Origin: Pagrus major | Taxonomy: Eukaryota; Chordata; Actinopteri; Spariformes; Sparidae | NCBI RefSeq assembly: GCF_040436345.1 | Contig: NC_133234.1 | Coordinates: forward strand, 10,416,446 to 10,480,445 | Length of the DNA stretch: 64,000 nt | Reading direction: 5' to 3' | In this document: positions 1-12,180 of the stretch, piece after piece | Layout: the number at the start of each line of letters is the position of its first letter | How positions within the stretch are numbered: position 1 is the first letter of the stretch | The notes under the pieces: generated by a model | Told to the model about the DNA's origin: nothing | The model's database searches: none | The model's input: the letters and a program-made list of their open reading frames with translations, nothing else | Position numbers and translations under genes: made by a program

Positions 1-425
1 GTTTGGGATAGCAAGCCCAAGAGTTGAATTTACAAGTTAAAACAAGTGTTTTTTTTTGGGCTACTAGCCCTTAGGGCGCTATGCTAGCATGCTATGTGCT
101 AAAACAGAATTTATAGAAAAAAATGGGCTGTTAGAGGCTCGCGTAAGCATTTCAACGCTTCACAGAGTAAACCAATGTGCCAGAATCCAAACACAAAACA
201 CTGCTAAGCTAACAGAGCAAGCTAGCTTACTGGCTAACTTGCCAAAAAAGTTCATGTTTTTGCGTCATGTGTGAGTCTTCAAAAAAGTCGTCAGTTGAAC
301 CCTAGACAAGATGACAAAGCAAAGAGCGAAAGCGAGCGCCGGAAAGCTAATGTGAAGTAAAGGCAGAGAGTGAACTGTGTCATCTCTTCCTCCATCCCTC
401 GGACGGCCCCCGGGCGCTGGCCTAC
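1..425. other. Left-edge intronic sequence of rhbdf1
   Basis: No exon is visible. This is the 5' part of the intron after the last rhbdf1 exon in the window, whose minus-strand donor (gtaggc) starts at 425. It contains AT-rich sequence and a stretch rich in the gctaac/gctagc words that recur in dispersed repeats of this window. The next expected iRhom coding segment is not found here, so the rest of the gene must lie left of the window. Confidence 0.6.
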
Positions 426-3400
426 CCTCTGCATGCCATAGTGGTGGTGACTGGGGTGGTGGGGTGGGAGGTAGAGGGGAGGGGGGGTCTCAGTGCTGGC
501 CAGGGAGAGGTTGTCCTGGCTGTGTAGCTCCATCTCCCGCATCACCTGCGTCTTTAGACCCCCGTACAGATGGCTGCAGTGCTGCAGGCTCTTCCTCCTC
601 CATCGCTGGGTGCTGTCGCTGTCTTTGCTCACCCCGAACCAGTCAGCCGTACCCCTAAAGAGAGGACTCCGGTTAGTACACGAGCACAGTTTTTGTTTGA
701 TCATGAGAAGAGAGAAGTTCACGGCAGAGAGCAATCAACAGTTCATTGGTGCTTTCAATAAACTCGACTGAAAAGTGTTGGCTGGTATTTTTGGACAGGA
801 TTTTTTTTTCATATTTCGCTGTTTCCATCAAATGTGACCATGCTAACATACTAATGCTGAGCTGCTATAATGTTTACCATGTTCTCCATCCTGGCTTAGC
901 GTATTAGCATGATAGCCGTTGCTAATTAGCACTAAATACAAAGTACAAATGAGGGTGATGCAAATGTCACCAGTTTTCCAGCTACCTTTGACTCTGCCAG
1001 GGGCTCTTTTGTACAATTACAGACTAAAAGTTTAAGTAGTCTTTCGTAGCATTTTATTGCTCCAGGGCAACAACACTGCCTCATCTAAAAAAAAAAAAAA
1101 ATCTACTTTCTACATGACAATGGGCTCAACCACACCTTCATGTCAACTATCAAAGAGAATGAAACAATACAAACGCTGTTGTCTTCATTGTCTTTATTCT
1201 GTTTCTGATTTTTTTCCATAATCTGCTTTAGCCTTTAGAAAATCTGGGCCCCGCTGAGTATTTCTCTGACAGACTGAGTCATACATCCCTCCTGATTAGC
1301 AGAACAATGTGCTGATCAGTTGATTGATTGCAGCTGGTTGTTGGACGTAACGTTTAATTGGTTTCGCTTGTCGATTGCGTTCTCGTTTACCGATGAAAAA
1401 GACACACAGCACCTGGTTTTGCAGTACTTTGATACAGCATGTCGACATATCAGATGAAGAAATCCTCACAGATTCAGCTCCCTTCTAGTACTTTTCTCTT
1501 TCCTCCATCTTTATCTGTATCTGTGCAGCTTAGAGAGGCTGAAGGAAAAAAATACGTCTTGATCCTCGTATGACCCACTGCCCTCTGTCCTTTCAGCAGT
1601 AAAGAAGCAGATGTTGCACGACAGTCCTGCAGCTGATGACCTGACCTGGCTGTGTGTGTTTGTGCGCATCCCTGATTTAAAAAAATAAATGTGCATTCGC
1701 TGTGTGCATCCAGGTCCCTTTTTTTTCCCAGGAAACAGAGCCTGCGTGCCAGGCTGCGTGCTCAAAGGGGGGAGGCCACTTTGGGGAGACTGTTTGGAAA
1801 GCAGAACACTCAGTAATAAACACTCAGGCCTCATCGCCAAGAAAGACGCCAGCTGGGGAAGCCTTTTAAGGCTGCACAGGGGCAGAGCGGGGGTGGCGTA
1901 ACGCTGATTGTTGTCCCTCCAGAGAGGAATGTCTCAGAAAGAAGACAGGTTTGGTTTCAGGCTGGGCCTCTCGCAGCAGGAAGGTGTAAACAGAGTTCGG
2001 AATATGAATATAATTGAATGATAACTCTTCAAAACATCTTGGTTAGATAACAATTGAGATTGAAATAACATCCGCTGACGGTAAAACCGACGCAAACACT
2101 CGCCCACACGGTGATTCAATTCGTCTTTCAAGATAGATGACATTTGTTTGTGTGTGTTTGTTTAGATAAGCGGGTTTTTGTTTGTGTGCACACATGCACC
2201 GCCGGGCAACGCGGGTCAAACCGGCCCACGCAAAAACCATAAATAAAATATTTCATGACCGGTTGACGACAACACAAATCCATCAGCCATGAAAGATTAA
2301 AGCGAGAGTTAAGCCACATTAGCTTTCATATCCTCAAGGTAAGGCTGGTACATACATAGCATTAGTCCACTGTAGCATAATTACAGGCTCAGACAGCGTG
2401 CATTTCATCAGGGAGGAGAGGCCAAAGGGCAGATATACAATCCGAACAAACGCGGCGACTGAACAAACAGAGAATGGTAATAGGTATTAGGTTTCTGATT
2501 GGATACATATGCCAACAAGAGGGTTTTAATGTATGTTTTTAATTTAAAGGTGCGCCAAAGAGTACACTTTATTTTAATTTCTTAACAAATCATGTAAATG
2601 ATTGTAAAGAGGAATAACATGCACATAAATGTTTTTCTGCAATTAAATCACAGCACATGCAACAAGTGAAGACAGTGGTGATCAGCAGCGTACTTTAAGA
2701 CATGTAGATGGAAAAGTCGGGTGATGTTGCGTCGTCCACAAAGCTTTTCTGGAGCGTCACAGCAAACAACAACAACAACAACAACAACAACGACAGCAAA
2801 AAGATTCAGACGGGGTGCATGCTAACGCTTGTAGGTTAGCAGCTAAGCTAAGGGTGGAAACAACTTTTCAAATCAATGTGGGGTTTTCCGGAGACTTGGA
2901 GCTGTATTTTAGGTTTTTCTTTACATTTTAAAACAAGTCCCCATCTACTGCAGTTGTTTAGGAGAATGCTTCAACATTGGTTTCCTGTGAAGCTCCAGAA
3001 CTTCCCCCAACTTTCCCCCGGCACGAGGGTGAGGAGATAATGACTGGATTTTCAATTTTGGGTGAACTTATCCTTTAAGTACATTTTGCTGCTCTGTTAA
3101 TACTACTAATACTATAATATGCCTTTACTTGATCATTTTAAATGCAAGAATGCTGGTTTCTGTACAGATAAAACAAATTAGTCGTCACATGTTTTTCAGG
3201 CAAACTGTTTCGGCTCTTTTTCTGTTTTTATCTTGAAAATAAGCTAAGCTGAGTAACTGCTCGCTCTTGTTGGTGTAATTTTATTGTCCTGAGCAGAGAG
3301 TGGTATCAGTCTTCTCATCAAAGTCTGAAAAAAACTGTTTTCCCAAAATGTTATAAAGCTCCTTAAAGTTTCTTTACTACTTTGCCTACTGTGAAAAGAA

Positions 3401-6400
3401 AGTGCCAGCAGTATTTCATCAGTCTCAGCTACATTTTGTACTTTATTCTAACAAAACTCCACAATAAATGAAAAACAGCAGCTTTATTCAACATTTCCGT
3501 CCTCTGGCCTGACTGCCTGAAGCTGACTCAGACCAGCATACTTGTTCAGTATCTTCCACCGCAGCATACTCACCTGTCTAGAGAGCTCCAGGAGGGGTTC
3601 AGGGTCTGGGTCATACCTGAGGGGGGCAGGGACTGTGGAGCTGTATATCCTCCATCACCAGCATCACTAACACACTGTCCCCGCTTACCCCCTGACCAGA
3701 ACTAAACCCTGATCCGCCGAGCGCAAACTGATCCCCCGCGGCTCACACATACAGTGTTCCATGAGGGGATTTCCTGATATCCAGGGCAGCAGTACCTTGT
3801 AACGCACACTGTTACGCAAAGAGAGGATGATCACCACATGTCCAGACCCTGTGTGGCGTCCTGCACCGGCATAATCAAAGGCTAGAGGAAAAGCCGGCTG
3901 TGATCTCCTCTGTCTGCCAGGAATCCCATCTCTGCAATGAGCTCCCTCGCTGAGGGCTTCCAGTCCTCCACCAGCTGGACCTGGTCAGTCTGGCTCTTAA
4001 ATTTCCTGACCTTGCATCCCCAGCGCACAACAACGAGTTTCCAGATGACTGTGTGAGAGAGTGTGCGAATGCGTCTGGAGCTGGCAGGCCTCCAAGTATC
4101 CCTCCTCTGGAGTTCGCGTAAAAGGATGTGACCTACTGGGCAGAGAGGACAGCAGCTCTGGTCCTTGTCAAACTCAATACTCCCCCCATGAGGAGCCCCG
4201 ACGGTCTCTGTCAATGAGGTCCCCTCCTCGCTCTGTGTGTGTGTTGTGTGTTGAGTGTGTGTAAACACCAGTTCTCCCTCTGACACACCAGTGCTCCACA
4301 GGAAACGGGAGATTAGAAGGAGGGGAGACGGGACATCATACATATTAGGAGGGGAGGAGGAGAGAGGGAGGGAGGGCGCTGAGACATGCCTGGACACGAC
4401 ACACACACTCACACACTTGATGGTTTAGCCTGAACCCCACCTTCATGTCAGCAGTCAAAAGAAGTCTAACTGGGCGTGTGAAGCTCAGTGCAAACAACCT
4501 ATGATCACGAGCCACCGGTGCAGCTGAGGTAACTTATTGTCCAACCTCTCAGAAGTAAAGGGGCACTATGTAGTTTTGGAGAAAGGTGGCGGGGTCTGCC
4601 AAATATAAACAAAGTAAAACAGTATGAAGTTGTGTCGTCCTTTAAGGTCAGTTTGTTTAATGGTTCCTTTTCATGAAAAATGACTCATGACCGGCTTTTT
4701 TTTGTTGTTGTCCCGCAGCTCAACAAACACCAGCGTGCCCTCCCTCCGTTCCCCTCCGAGCCGCGAGTCTGCAGCGAATCACACACTGACACACACACTT
4801 TGTTTGAAGAGCGAAGATTTATCCTGTATTTACGCTCTCGTCTGAGGAGGAGGAGGCACCTCAGCTAACCCCCAACAAGTCATGTGCACACACACACACA
4901 CACACACATAAAACATCTTCTCATAAACATCAAGCGCATTAATTCTCCCTCACACACACACACACACACACACATACGTACGAGGCTAGTAAACCTCTGC
5001 ATGATAAAGTTAAGACGCTCCTTTGAAGGCAGCGTCTCAAGGTTTTAGTTTTGGCTCGGCGTTCAAACGTTTACGTTCAGCTGGGACGGGCCGCTTTGAT
5101 GTGGCTCGCACGCCGTGTGAGGAACACAGATAGCCTCTGTGAGTAATTGTATTATTTCGTCTGCCTCCAACCATGCGGTCCTGCGTGCCACCTGGACTGA
5201 TGCTAATGCAGCGTGTGTGTGTGTGAGAGCTTATGAGCAGCTTTCATGTGTCACACACGTTGTTCACAGCGTCACATCTGTGACACAAAGAGGACGGATA
5301 CAGACATCAAGAGGGGGAAAAGAAGGTTTTGTTAAAGAAACAACAGTACATTTCCAGTCGGGCTGGCCTGAATGCTTTGAACCTTGGATCGTTGCCATGG
5401 TAATCATTGTCCGTATTAGTATTTGAATGCTCTGAGGGTTTTCTGAAAAGGAAGACGCACCGAACACTGTTGTGTTCAATTCGTCTCAAAAGCCGCACAG
5501 ATGAAACCAGGCCTCTGCAGGTGATGCGTAAAACATCGTTGCGTGGGAACATTTCTGCTCCGTGTGGGCAGATGCAGTCTCGGGAACACGGGGCTGCCAC
5601 CTTCCTCCATACACACTCAATAGTTCAAGACTCTTGAAGCGTCCAAGGCCCCAAAATTGTATTTGTGACAGCCCTTATTACCTTTGCCAGGTAGATAATA
5701 TTTTAACCCATGTCCGTTTGTTGGTTTGTCAGCAGGATTACACAAAAACTAAAGAACGGATTTCCACCAAACTTGGATGGAGGATGAGTCTCGGCACAGA
5801 ATAGACCCCATAAACTTTTGGTGCAGATCCGGATAAAGGGACAGTTCCAGGTTTTTTTTTCTATATTCACCAGCTCATGCTAGCTTTGTCTGTTGTTTGG
5901 TGTTGAACAGGTAACTTATAGGTTTGACTGTTGCTGGAAACCTAAAACCACACTATGAGTGAATCAAAACAGTAAAACTGCAGAGCAGTGAAACCAAAAC
6001 AGTGAGCTGAACAACACTAAAACAGCAGAGTGTTGGTTTTAATTTTCTGTGGGTTAGTCACAAGGAGAGACCTGTCCTACCTGTACATTACACTACACAT
6101 TTGATCGTTTGTTTTTATTAGAATTTCGCTAATAACAGGTGTAAGTTGGACCATAATTGCAGTAAAATGACAGGCCCGTCTCTTTTTCTTCACCTCCCTC
6201 CCTCCCTCCTCCACCTCGCCTGTACCTGATGATCTGTTTGGGTATAGATGAGCGCCGTCGGGTCAGTATTTTGGGGATGCAGGACCGCCTCCGGACGGTC
6301 GACACCCTCCTGGGGCCCCTCTGGCCCTTCGGGGGAACCGTGTTGACCCGCTCAAAACGCACCCTTTTCTCACTTAACATACATTGACGCATGCAGAGAA

Positions 6401-6988
6401 GAAGACAGGGAGGCAGAGGGGGGAATCAAAGAAAAGGGAGGAGAAGAGAGAAGAAAAGGGAGGAAGATTAATTAGTGCGAATCAGAAAGGAGGCAGCAGC
6501 TTAAATTAGTTTTGTTAAAGATTTATTAGCGGGGAAAAATTATTAGAATTAGAAAGTAGGTGACATGCTGAGGGAAATTAGCAGCTGGAGAACATCAGCA
6601 GAGAGGAAAGAAGAACCTGTCTCTTACCTCCTGACAGACTGTGTGAAGGAGGGCAGTCTCTCTAGAGGAGGTCTGAGGTAGTTGTTGGAAGTTTCCAAGG
6701 CAGCCATGCAGGTCTGAGGGTTTTCCCCCGGCATGCTGACACTGCGCAGGCGCTTTACCGGCTGTAACACACACGAAAACACACAAACACATGTTGTATT
6801 AGTATGTTAATGTGAAAAACGTCATAGTCTACAGTTATAGTATTCTGACTTGTATTTGACTCTTGTGTTTTTACCTGGGTGTGTGCGGGCGTGTCGTCCG
6901 GCGTCAGCTGGATGGTCGGGATGTCCAGTTTGAGCCATGGCGGCTTTTTCCTCTGCAGGCTGCTGTTCCTGCTGCCCGGCTCATCCAT
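426..6988 (-). CDS. rhbdf1: rhbdf1 (iRhom1, inactive rhomboid 1), 5' coding exons, partial
   Basis: This is the N-terminal cytoplasmic part of an inactive rhomboid. Coding exons on the minus strand are 6875-6988 (starts [10 protein letters not shown], 38 codons, contains [15 protein letters not shown]), 6628-6761 ([13 protein letters not shown] to [10 protein letters not shown]) and 426-654 ([14 protein letters not shown] to STETPPPLY and GMQR). Each has consensus GT/AG borders and the phases agree: 0 between the first two, 2 nt into the third, 0 at the last donor. The blocks match vertebrate RHBDF1 as I remember it. RSVSMP fits a 14-3-3 mode-1 site (RSxSxP). Family knowledge: iRhoms are ER/Golgi polytopic proteins that escort ADAM17 and affect EGF-ligand trafficking. 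Their transmembrane core is encoded left of the window. An extra in-frame exon at 6226-6372 is listed separately. Linkage of rhbdf1 to globins and aqp8 is typical of the teleost LA cluster. Whether this is the rhbdf1a or rhbdf1b paralogue cannot be told. Confidence 0.93.
838..965. repeat. Dispersed fish repeat fragment (gctaac-rich end)
   Basis: ccatgctaacatactaatgc, gtttaccatgttctccatcc and gctaattagcactaaataca resemble the fragment at 45650-45730 and are typical of a widespread teleost repeat. Confidence 0.5.
2675..3079. repeat. Family-C inverted-repeat element
   Basis: Shares aaaacaagtccccatctact and ttttgggtgaacttatccttt with the full copy at 40408. The left terminus is decayed. It holds a CAA repeat (2766-2793). 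Confidence 0.6.
3882..4412 (-). other. Unidentified 176-codon open frame in an rhbdf1 intron
   Basis: A minus-strand open frame of 176 codons, longer than most chance frames here. Its C-terminal half (containing [15 protein letters not shown] and [12 protein letters not shown]) looks protein-like, while the N-terminal third is low-complexity serine/proline and HTQ-rich from CA/GT runs. I recognise no domain. The sequence downstream on the same strand (3550-3880) has other broken frames. It may be a decayed transposon or retrocopy, or chance. I do not claim a gene. Confidence 0.2.
4556..4662 (-). repeat. Family-A MITE, partial
   Basis: Starts TAAAGGGGCACTATGTAGTT and runs into the tctgccaaatataaacaaag body in reverse orientation. 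The far terminus is missing. I define family A by termini of the form TTAAAGGNGCACTATGTAGTTTTGG in inverted repeat and a body containing 'ttgtttatatgtggcggacc'. Confidence 0.75.
4889..4974 (+). repeat. Two short CA microsatellites
   Basis: CA arrays at about 4889-4910 and 4953-4974, separated by 42 bp, within the rhbdf1 intron. Confidence 0.85.
5675..5840 (+). repeat. Common teleost dispersed repeat, class unresolved
   Basis: The phrase tcagcaggattacacaaaaactaaagaacggatttccaccaaact followed by ggtgcagatccggataaagg is one I recognise as recurring in many fish genomes. Only one copy is present in this window, so the family cannot be defined from the sequence. Confidence 0.45.
6226..6372 (-). 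CDS. rhbdf1: rhbdf1 candidate cassette exon (147 nt, 49 codons)
   Basis: This minus-strand open block sits between the RSVSMP exon and the GTADWFG exon. It has a long pyrimidine tract, an AAG acceptor just before 6372 and a CAG|gtacag donor after 6226. Its length is a multiple of three, and it enters and leaves in the phase that joins the flanking exons, so it can be included or skipped without changing frame. It encodes a very basic peptide including [15 protein letters not shown], then [11 protein letters not shown] and [14 protein letters not shown], with repeated RRxS-type sites that basophilic kinases could phosphorylate. I do not recall this block in the main human isoform. It could be a fish or isoform-specific exon. 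The reading rests on splice signals and frame only. Confidence 0.62.
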
Positions 6989-7479
6989 GCTCGCTAGCTC
7001 CCCCTACGCCTGCCAGCTGCACGACACAGATGGAAATGGGTTTGTGGGACAACACTCAGTCAAAATATCATCACAGACACATAACGGCAAAAAATACAAA
7101 ATAAAAGGTCCGTCTGTCTGTTGAGTAATTACGGACAGTGGACAGAATGTGAACAGAATCAACAGTAATCCACGTCTCGGGACCGTCGGGAACAGCTTAA
7201 TCCAAATGTTTAAAACTACCAGTCTGCCAGCCGCCGTCAGCATCTTCTCCAGATAATCTGCCACATAAGGCAGAGTGACACCATCTACACTGGACTTCTC
7301 TAATTAACTCGATGGACCCAGTCCAGTCCTTTCAGTCAGGGCACCATGCACTCGGGGGCGACACTAATTACCTGTTAAAGTCACGTAATCCAAGTATCAA
7401 GTATCAAAGTAATGTAACTTGATTACTTTCCGCTACTTTTGGATCACCTCAATACCAAACATGCAAATAAAGACAAGAG

Positions 7480-7795
7480 AAAAGAAATCATTCAGATGTC
7501 TGGTAGTTGTTTAGTCTAAATCTAGTCAGTCTATATAGATAATATCAGAAAAATGGTAGAAAATGTTGATCAGTGTGCCTGAAGCCCAAGATGACCTCCT
7601 CAAAAGTCTTGTCATGTACAAGTCTTAGATCGAAGATATTCAGTTTAGTCACAGAGGAGAAGAGAAACTAGAAAAAAATGACATTTAAGAAGCTGGAAAC
7701 ACTCAAACTGAAACTGATTCATTGATAGTCAGAATAGTTGGGGATTTATTTAGTAGTTATTTAGTAGTCGGTTAATCGTTGCAGCTCTAATGTCA
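7480..7795. repeat. Family-D dispersed repeat
   Basis: Ends in agtcggttaatcgttgcagctcta, the 'gctgcaacgattaac' terminus common in fish non-autonomous DNA elements. It shares the region 'agaagctggaaacactc' with the copies at 28860 and 53485. Confidence 0.55.
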
Positions 7796-8672
7796 ATGAC
7801 GGTTGATTTTTGAGTCTCATTCCCAACCCTTTCAGATAGCAGCCTACCCGAAAGCGTCAGTATTTTATGAGTTTGTAATGGGACTCAAATCAACCATCTG
7901 ACAAACAGAACCTTTGAGTGTTTCCTCTAAGTTCACTGCATGAGCCGATGGCGAAATGAAACGTGGATGGAGCCAAATGGGCTGTGACTAAACAGAAAGA
8001 ACAACAACTTTTTTTTGGTCAGTAAACAAAGCCAGCTGCTGTGTCCTCAAAAAATGCCTTTATTTTGAAAAAGTAAATAACTTCACACCGTGAACATTTA
8101 GCCAAATATACATTTTTGCCTGTATTTAACCCTCTGGAGGGTTTATTTATATCTCATGCAGTGACAATTGAAATAAATCTTTAAAACTGTGATTCATTTT
8201 ATTTTCAGTGATTTATAGGCATACATAGACTTACAATGAAGGAAGGCCCAAAGATGAGTTGGGATGAAAGCATGAAAGCACTTTACCTTTAAATAGACTG
8301 CATTATAGTTTTATTGCTTGCTTTTTTCTGCTGTATTTGTATATTAATACTGGAACAATATTTTCATAACATCTCGAGCGATTGTCACTAAAGCTTTGCA
8401 CATTTCTGTAGGTACCTGTGTCATTTTGGGTTCCTGCATTGTTAAACTGACAAGAGGGCGGCCTTATACGTAGCCCAATGCGCTGAATAATATCATGTGA
8501 ATTTATCAAAATGGGGTGTAGAGGGTTCACATCAAACCGGATGAATCAATGCAACAAACAACAGAAGTGCACTGCAGTCCTCTCTACTCTGATCCCTGCA
8601 GAATAATCTCATATCCACTTTCTGTAAACACGTCAGAGTTTTGTCCTGTGACGGCCCAGATTAAAACTCCAG

Positions 8673-8766
8673 TGCTCCAGGTGAGGCTCGAACTCACAAC
8701 CTCGGCATCGCTCTGCTGGCTACTGTCTTATAAGTACCGCGCGCTGACCGATTGCGCCACTGGAGC
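8673..8766 (-). tRNA. tRNA-Ile(UAU), intron-containing
   Basis: 94 nt. The 7-bp acceptor stem GCTCCAG/CTGGAGC pairs perfectly, with discriminator A. The D arm is GGCGCAATCGGTCAGCGCGC, the anticodon loop reads CTTATAA after removal of an intron of about 20 nt, and the T arm contains GTTCGAGCC. This is the standard vertebrate tRNA-Ile(UAU) layout, which always has an intron after the anticodon. This copy differs from the others in the intron (tagccagcagagc instead of taacctgcagagt). Lies in the putative first intron of rhbdf1, same strand as that gene. Confidence 0.93.
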
Positions 8767-9945
8767 TCTGTACAATGCAGACAGATCAGCAGTGTTTTGG
8801 AAGGGCAGCAGTGCAGCTGTGCTCCAGCACCACTAGATGGTGCTAGGCTTCTAATAAGAACACACGGCATGGCCTCCAGCATAAAGACAGGCTGAAGGAT
8901 TGGCGGTCAGAGTGTAGGAGGCCACCTACTAACAGACAGCGTGTCAAACAGAGAAAGCCTCGTAGATCGAACAACGGAGCTGCACAAACAGAGGGAGAGC
9001 CGCAGAATAGTGAGCCAAAGCCTCGACTTATCCTGTTGTTAATGGGTTTACGGGTAAAGGAAGACATTTGGAGAGAGAACGGGGTTTTCCTGCTTTAACT
9101 GTTCAGTGGGAGGTTTATGGGAATAATCAAGTTTCAAGCCAGCGAGCCAACGAGGCAGCATTTATAGTGGTACCTTTAAATGTGAAGAGCCAACACAAAC
9201 ATCATTTCTTTCCATGTTGACTTGTGCATTTTTTGAAAGCTGCTGAGCACACACTCAGCACCTTTTCTGCTGCTTACTGTGTCATCGGTACCGCACAGTA
9301 CCTTTATCAAGACTGGATGGCTCCTCGCTTCATTGTATAAAGTGCTGAGGCTCCAATTCACCACCACATATTCAACCCCGTCAGAAAAGAATAGCTACGC
9401 CTATATAAAGCCTTGTGGACGACCAATACACAATCTGACTGTCTGTTCTCATGCAGCACATAATGCAGCTCACAGTGATAATGATACCACATTTACCACT
9501 TTAAATTCATTTTTTAAACAATGCTGTCATTGATTGTAGACAGATTCTTGACGTAGAAGCAGGCACATTTCTAGCCGATGACATGAAAATGTAGCTGTAG
9601 CTGGCAGATTGTATCAGCTGCGGCTAGCTGGCTTATTGAGTTAACGGTAGGTTCGTGATTTGGTTGGAAACGCTGCCTCAAGCTGACTCTTTTAAATAAA
9701 GAAACAGCATTGTTCTTGTATTGCAACCAACGTGTGGTTCGATATCTAATTTTATTGTAAAAGTATGCCCTGAACGTAGGAGCGCTCGATTACCACTGTA
9801 GGAAGTTGGCTAGTTAGCCAGGCATGCTAACATTTGCGGCTTACATCGAGGCAAACACATTTATGGTTGAGTTCTTGTGTTTCACGTCCTTAAAAAGGCT
9901 AAAGGGACACCGCTCTTCAAAGGTCGCACATCGCCCAAGAACGCT

Positions 9946-10033
9946 GCTTAAAGGTGTGATTTGTAGAATGCGACCAGGATTCGGATGTTTTAAACAAAAA
10001 TTCTCGCCATATCTTACAAGTTGCTCCTTTAAC
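9946..10033. repeat. Short inverted-repeat element (about 88 bp)
   Basis: Ends TTAAAGGTGTGATTTGTAGA and tcttacaagttgctccttta, roughly inverted repeats of each other and related to the family-A/B termini. No body similarity, so it is probably a separate or deleted MITE. Confidence 0.5.
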
Positions 10034-11749
10034 AAGTAGAAAAGTCGAAAGCTTAATAGACCTGCAGTGCTTTTTGCTGTGCACTGTATTTACTGTGGTG
10101 CAGAGGCCAACGCAAAGATGTGAATAGCCGAATATTTGTGTCTATTAAATCTATTAAACGACGCGAATAAGAGGAGGGAGTCGGGTTGCAGAGCCAAATC
10201 TTTTGGAGGAATAAACACCCAGAATCACATCGGATTCTGCTCTGATTTGTCGCTGTTTAGCAACAAAACAAGAGCTCAGAGATGACTTTTTAACTCTGTG
10301 GGTGGGATGTATTACTGATACTAATACGCTCACGTCAGTTGATATATTAGCTCGGATGATTTAGGCTACAAGACAAATAATAGAGATTCTGTCTGTTGAA
10401 GGAATCATGAAGGAGGCGAAAGTAATAATGGTCTACCTCTAATAAAAGCCTGTAGTATAGGTGAAAAAAGACCTTTATTGGTAGTTTTATAGCATGTCTG
10501 CTTGTCTGTATCGTCTGTCTGCACACTTGGTCTTTTCCAAATTTATTTCCCCCCGTCCACTTTACTAAAACGACATTTAATGTGAAGTAATGTCTCTCGG
10601 GCCAAGGGGAAGTCGTTGAGCAGAAGTGGAAGGACTATTACCAAATAATGGGACATCTGCGTGGGGGCTCGGGTGAGCTCTAACGAGCGACCACCAATGA
10701 GGAGCTCCTGTGGATCTCAGCTGGGAATCATTCTGTGATTCACCGCCGTGAGTGAAATTATATAGTCTCCCCTCTCTCGCCACGAAGCAATCAGCCGAAC
10801 AATAATCTCCTCCGTCATACGTGGAGCCGATATTAAAACTTCTGGCCAAAGCCGAGTCAAACGAGCCGAAAGACGTCGAACATGGGCAGCTGGACGACTT
10901 CTTGATTTCAAACGCCGGCACGCTCGCGTTACATCAACAAATCAGTTTATGCGCCTGTTTACACTAAATGGTATTAATCTCTTCTCTGGTGTATCAGCTC
11001 TCACGCAGACTGGATTTCTATTAAGATAAGGATCTCCTACATTTCCCAGGAAGCTCTGCAGCAATGCCTGCAGAGCATGTGTGAACCTGTGGCTCCTGGT
11101 AGAAGGTGGGTGTGGGACAAATAAAAAGCGTGATTACTCAGCTATCAGATGGGAGTTACAGTGCAACAAGAGCATGAGCCGAGCACGTGTTCCCACGCAG
11201 TTAAACTACTGTCAAACACATCGCGGCTTGTTCGTCACATACTGATCTACTGAGGTTACTAGAGGTGTGGATGTTTGTATTTCTGTCTTTTGCAGTGGAT
11301 CTGACCCTGTTTCAGTCTTTGATTTAGATTCAGAGTTTCACACTGGATCACTTTATTCTCCAAATCTTTTGAGCTTCGTGCCGTTTATCAGCTTCTATAT
11401 ATAACTTGTGGAATCCCACAATTCAGGGGGAGTTAAAGAATTAGATATACAAGGTGAAATTACAGGTGTTAATTCTTATTTTAACATGAAAGGTTAAAGC
11501 TGCGCAGCATTTGAACATTTTCCATTTCAAGTCAAACCAAAAGCTTAAGTCGATATAGAGATATCTGCAGCGCTTACACCACTTTTACAGCAAAATAAGC
11601 GTGTACACACGGGTTTTTTACACACAGGAGTGAGACGTGTCACTTCTTTCTCATCTCTGTTAAGAATTGCACATGTGCAGCAGGCGAGGATCGGGCACCG
11701 ACAAGAAAGCCACTGACAATGTTACGGTGGCATGAATGACGTCTGAGCG

Positions 11750-12180
11750 TTGTTTGATTATTGATGGATGGAAACTTATTGTCTTTGGTGATCCTGAGAT
11801 TTTACTGTAGCCCCATTCTGTAGGTGACATTTTTTGTCTGGATGGATTTACATGAAATTCGGGACGAATCTTCACGGTGCCTGGAGGATGAATCCTAATG
11901 ACTTTTGTGAACCCCTTTAAAATTCTAGCGCCCACGAGAGGTTTTGATTAAAATGTCTCCACAACTATTGGATGGATCTTCTTTGGGGGATCACTTTTCC
12001 TCTTGTGCCACTTTTAGATTCACACTTATTCTCCTGAAATGTCTCGACAATGATTGTTCTGCTAGGAAATACATTCGTAGTGCCCAGAGGATGAATCCTA
12101 ATGACTCTGGTGAACCTTTAACTTTTCCGCTACTGTCATCATCAGGTCACATTCCCATCAGCCTCAGATTATGTTGTTAG
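11750..12180 (+). repeat. Dispersed fish repeat with internal duplication
   Basis: Two related units (about 11760-11940 and 11945-12150), each with gatggat...ctt, gaggatgaatcctaatgact and a cttttag/aattctagcg segment. Related fragments occur at 45840-45960 (ccatccaatagttgttgaga) and, for the gctaac-rich end, at 840-960. Confidence 0.55.

Larger units (their letters stand above)
655..6225. other. rhbdf1 intron between the cassette exon and the GTADWFG exon
   Basis: About 5.6 kb without a supported exon. It holds a dispersed Tc/MITE-like fragment near 840-960, a CAA-repeat at 2766-2793, a family-C element ending at 3079, a 176-codon minus-strand open frame at 3882-4412 of unknown meaning, a partial family-A MITE at 4556-4662, two CA arrays at 4889-4910 and 4953-4974, and a common fish dispersed repeat at 5675-5840. 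Nothing else is recognised. Confidence 0.6.

Noticed and set aside
8549-8836. Open frame containing [12 protein letters not shown]; the same peptide also at 38134-38328 and 53748-54002
   Set aside because: The shared peptide is the translated tRNA-Ile(UAU) gene, so it is not a protein family.
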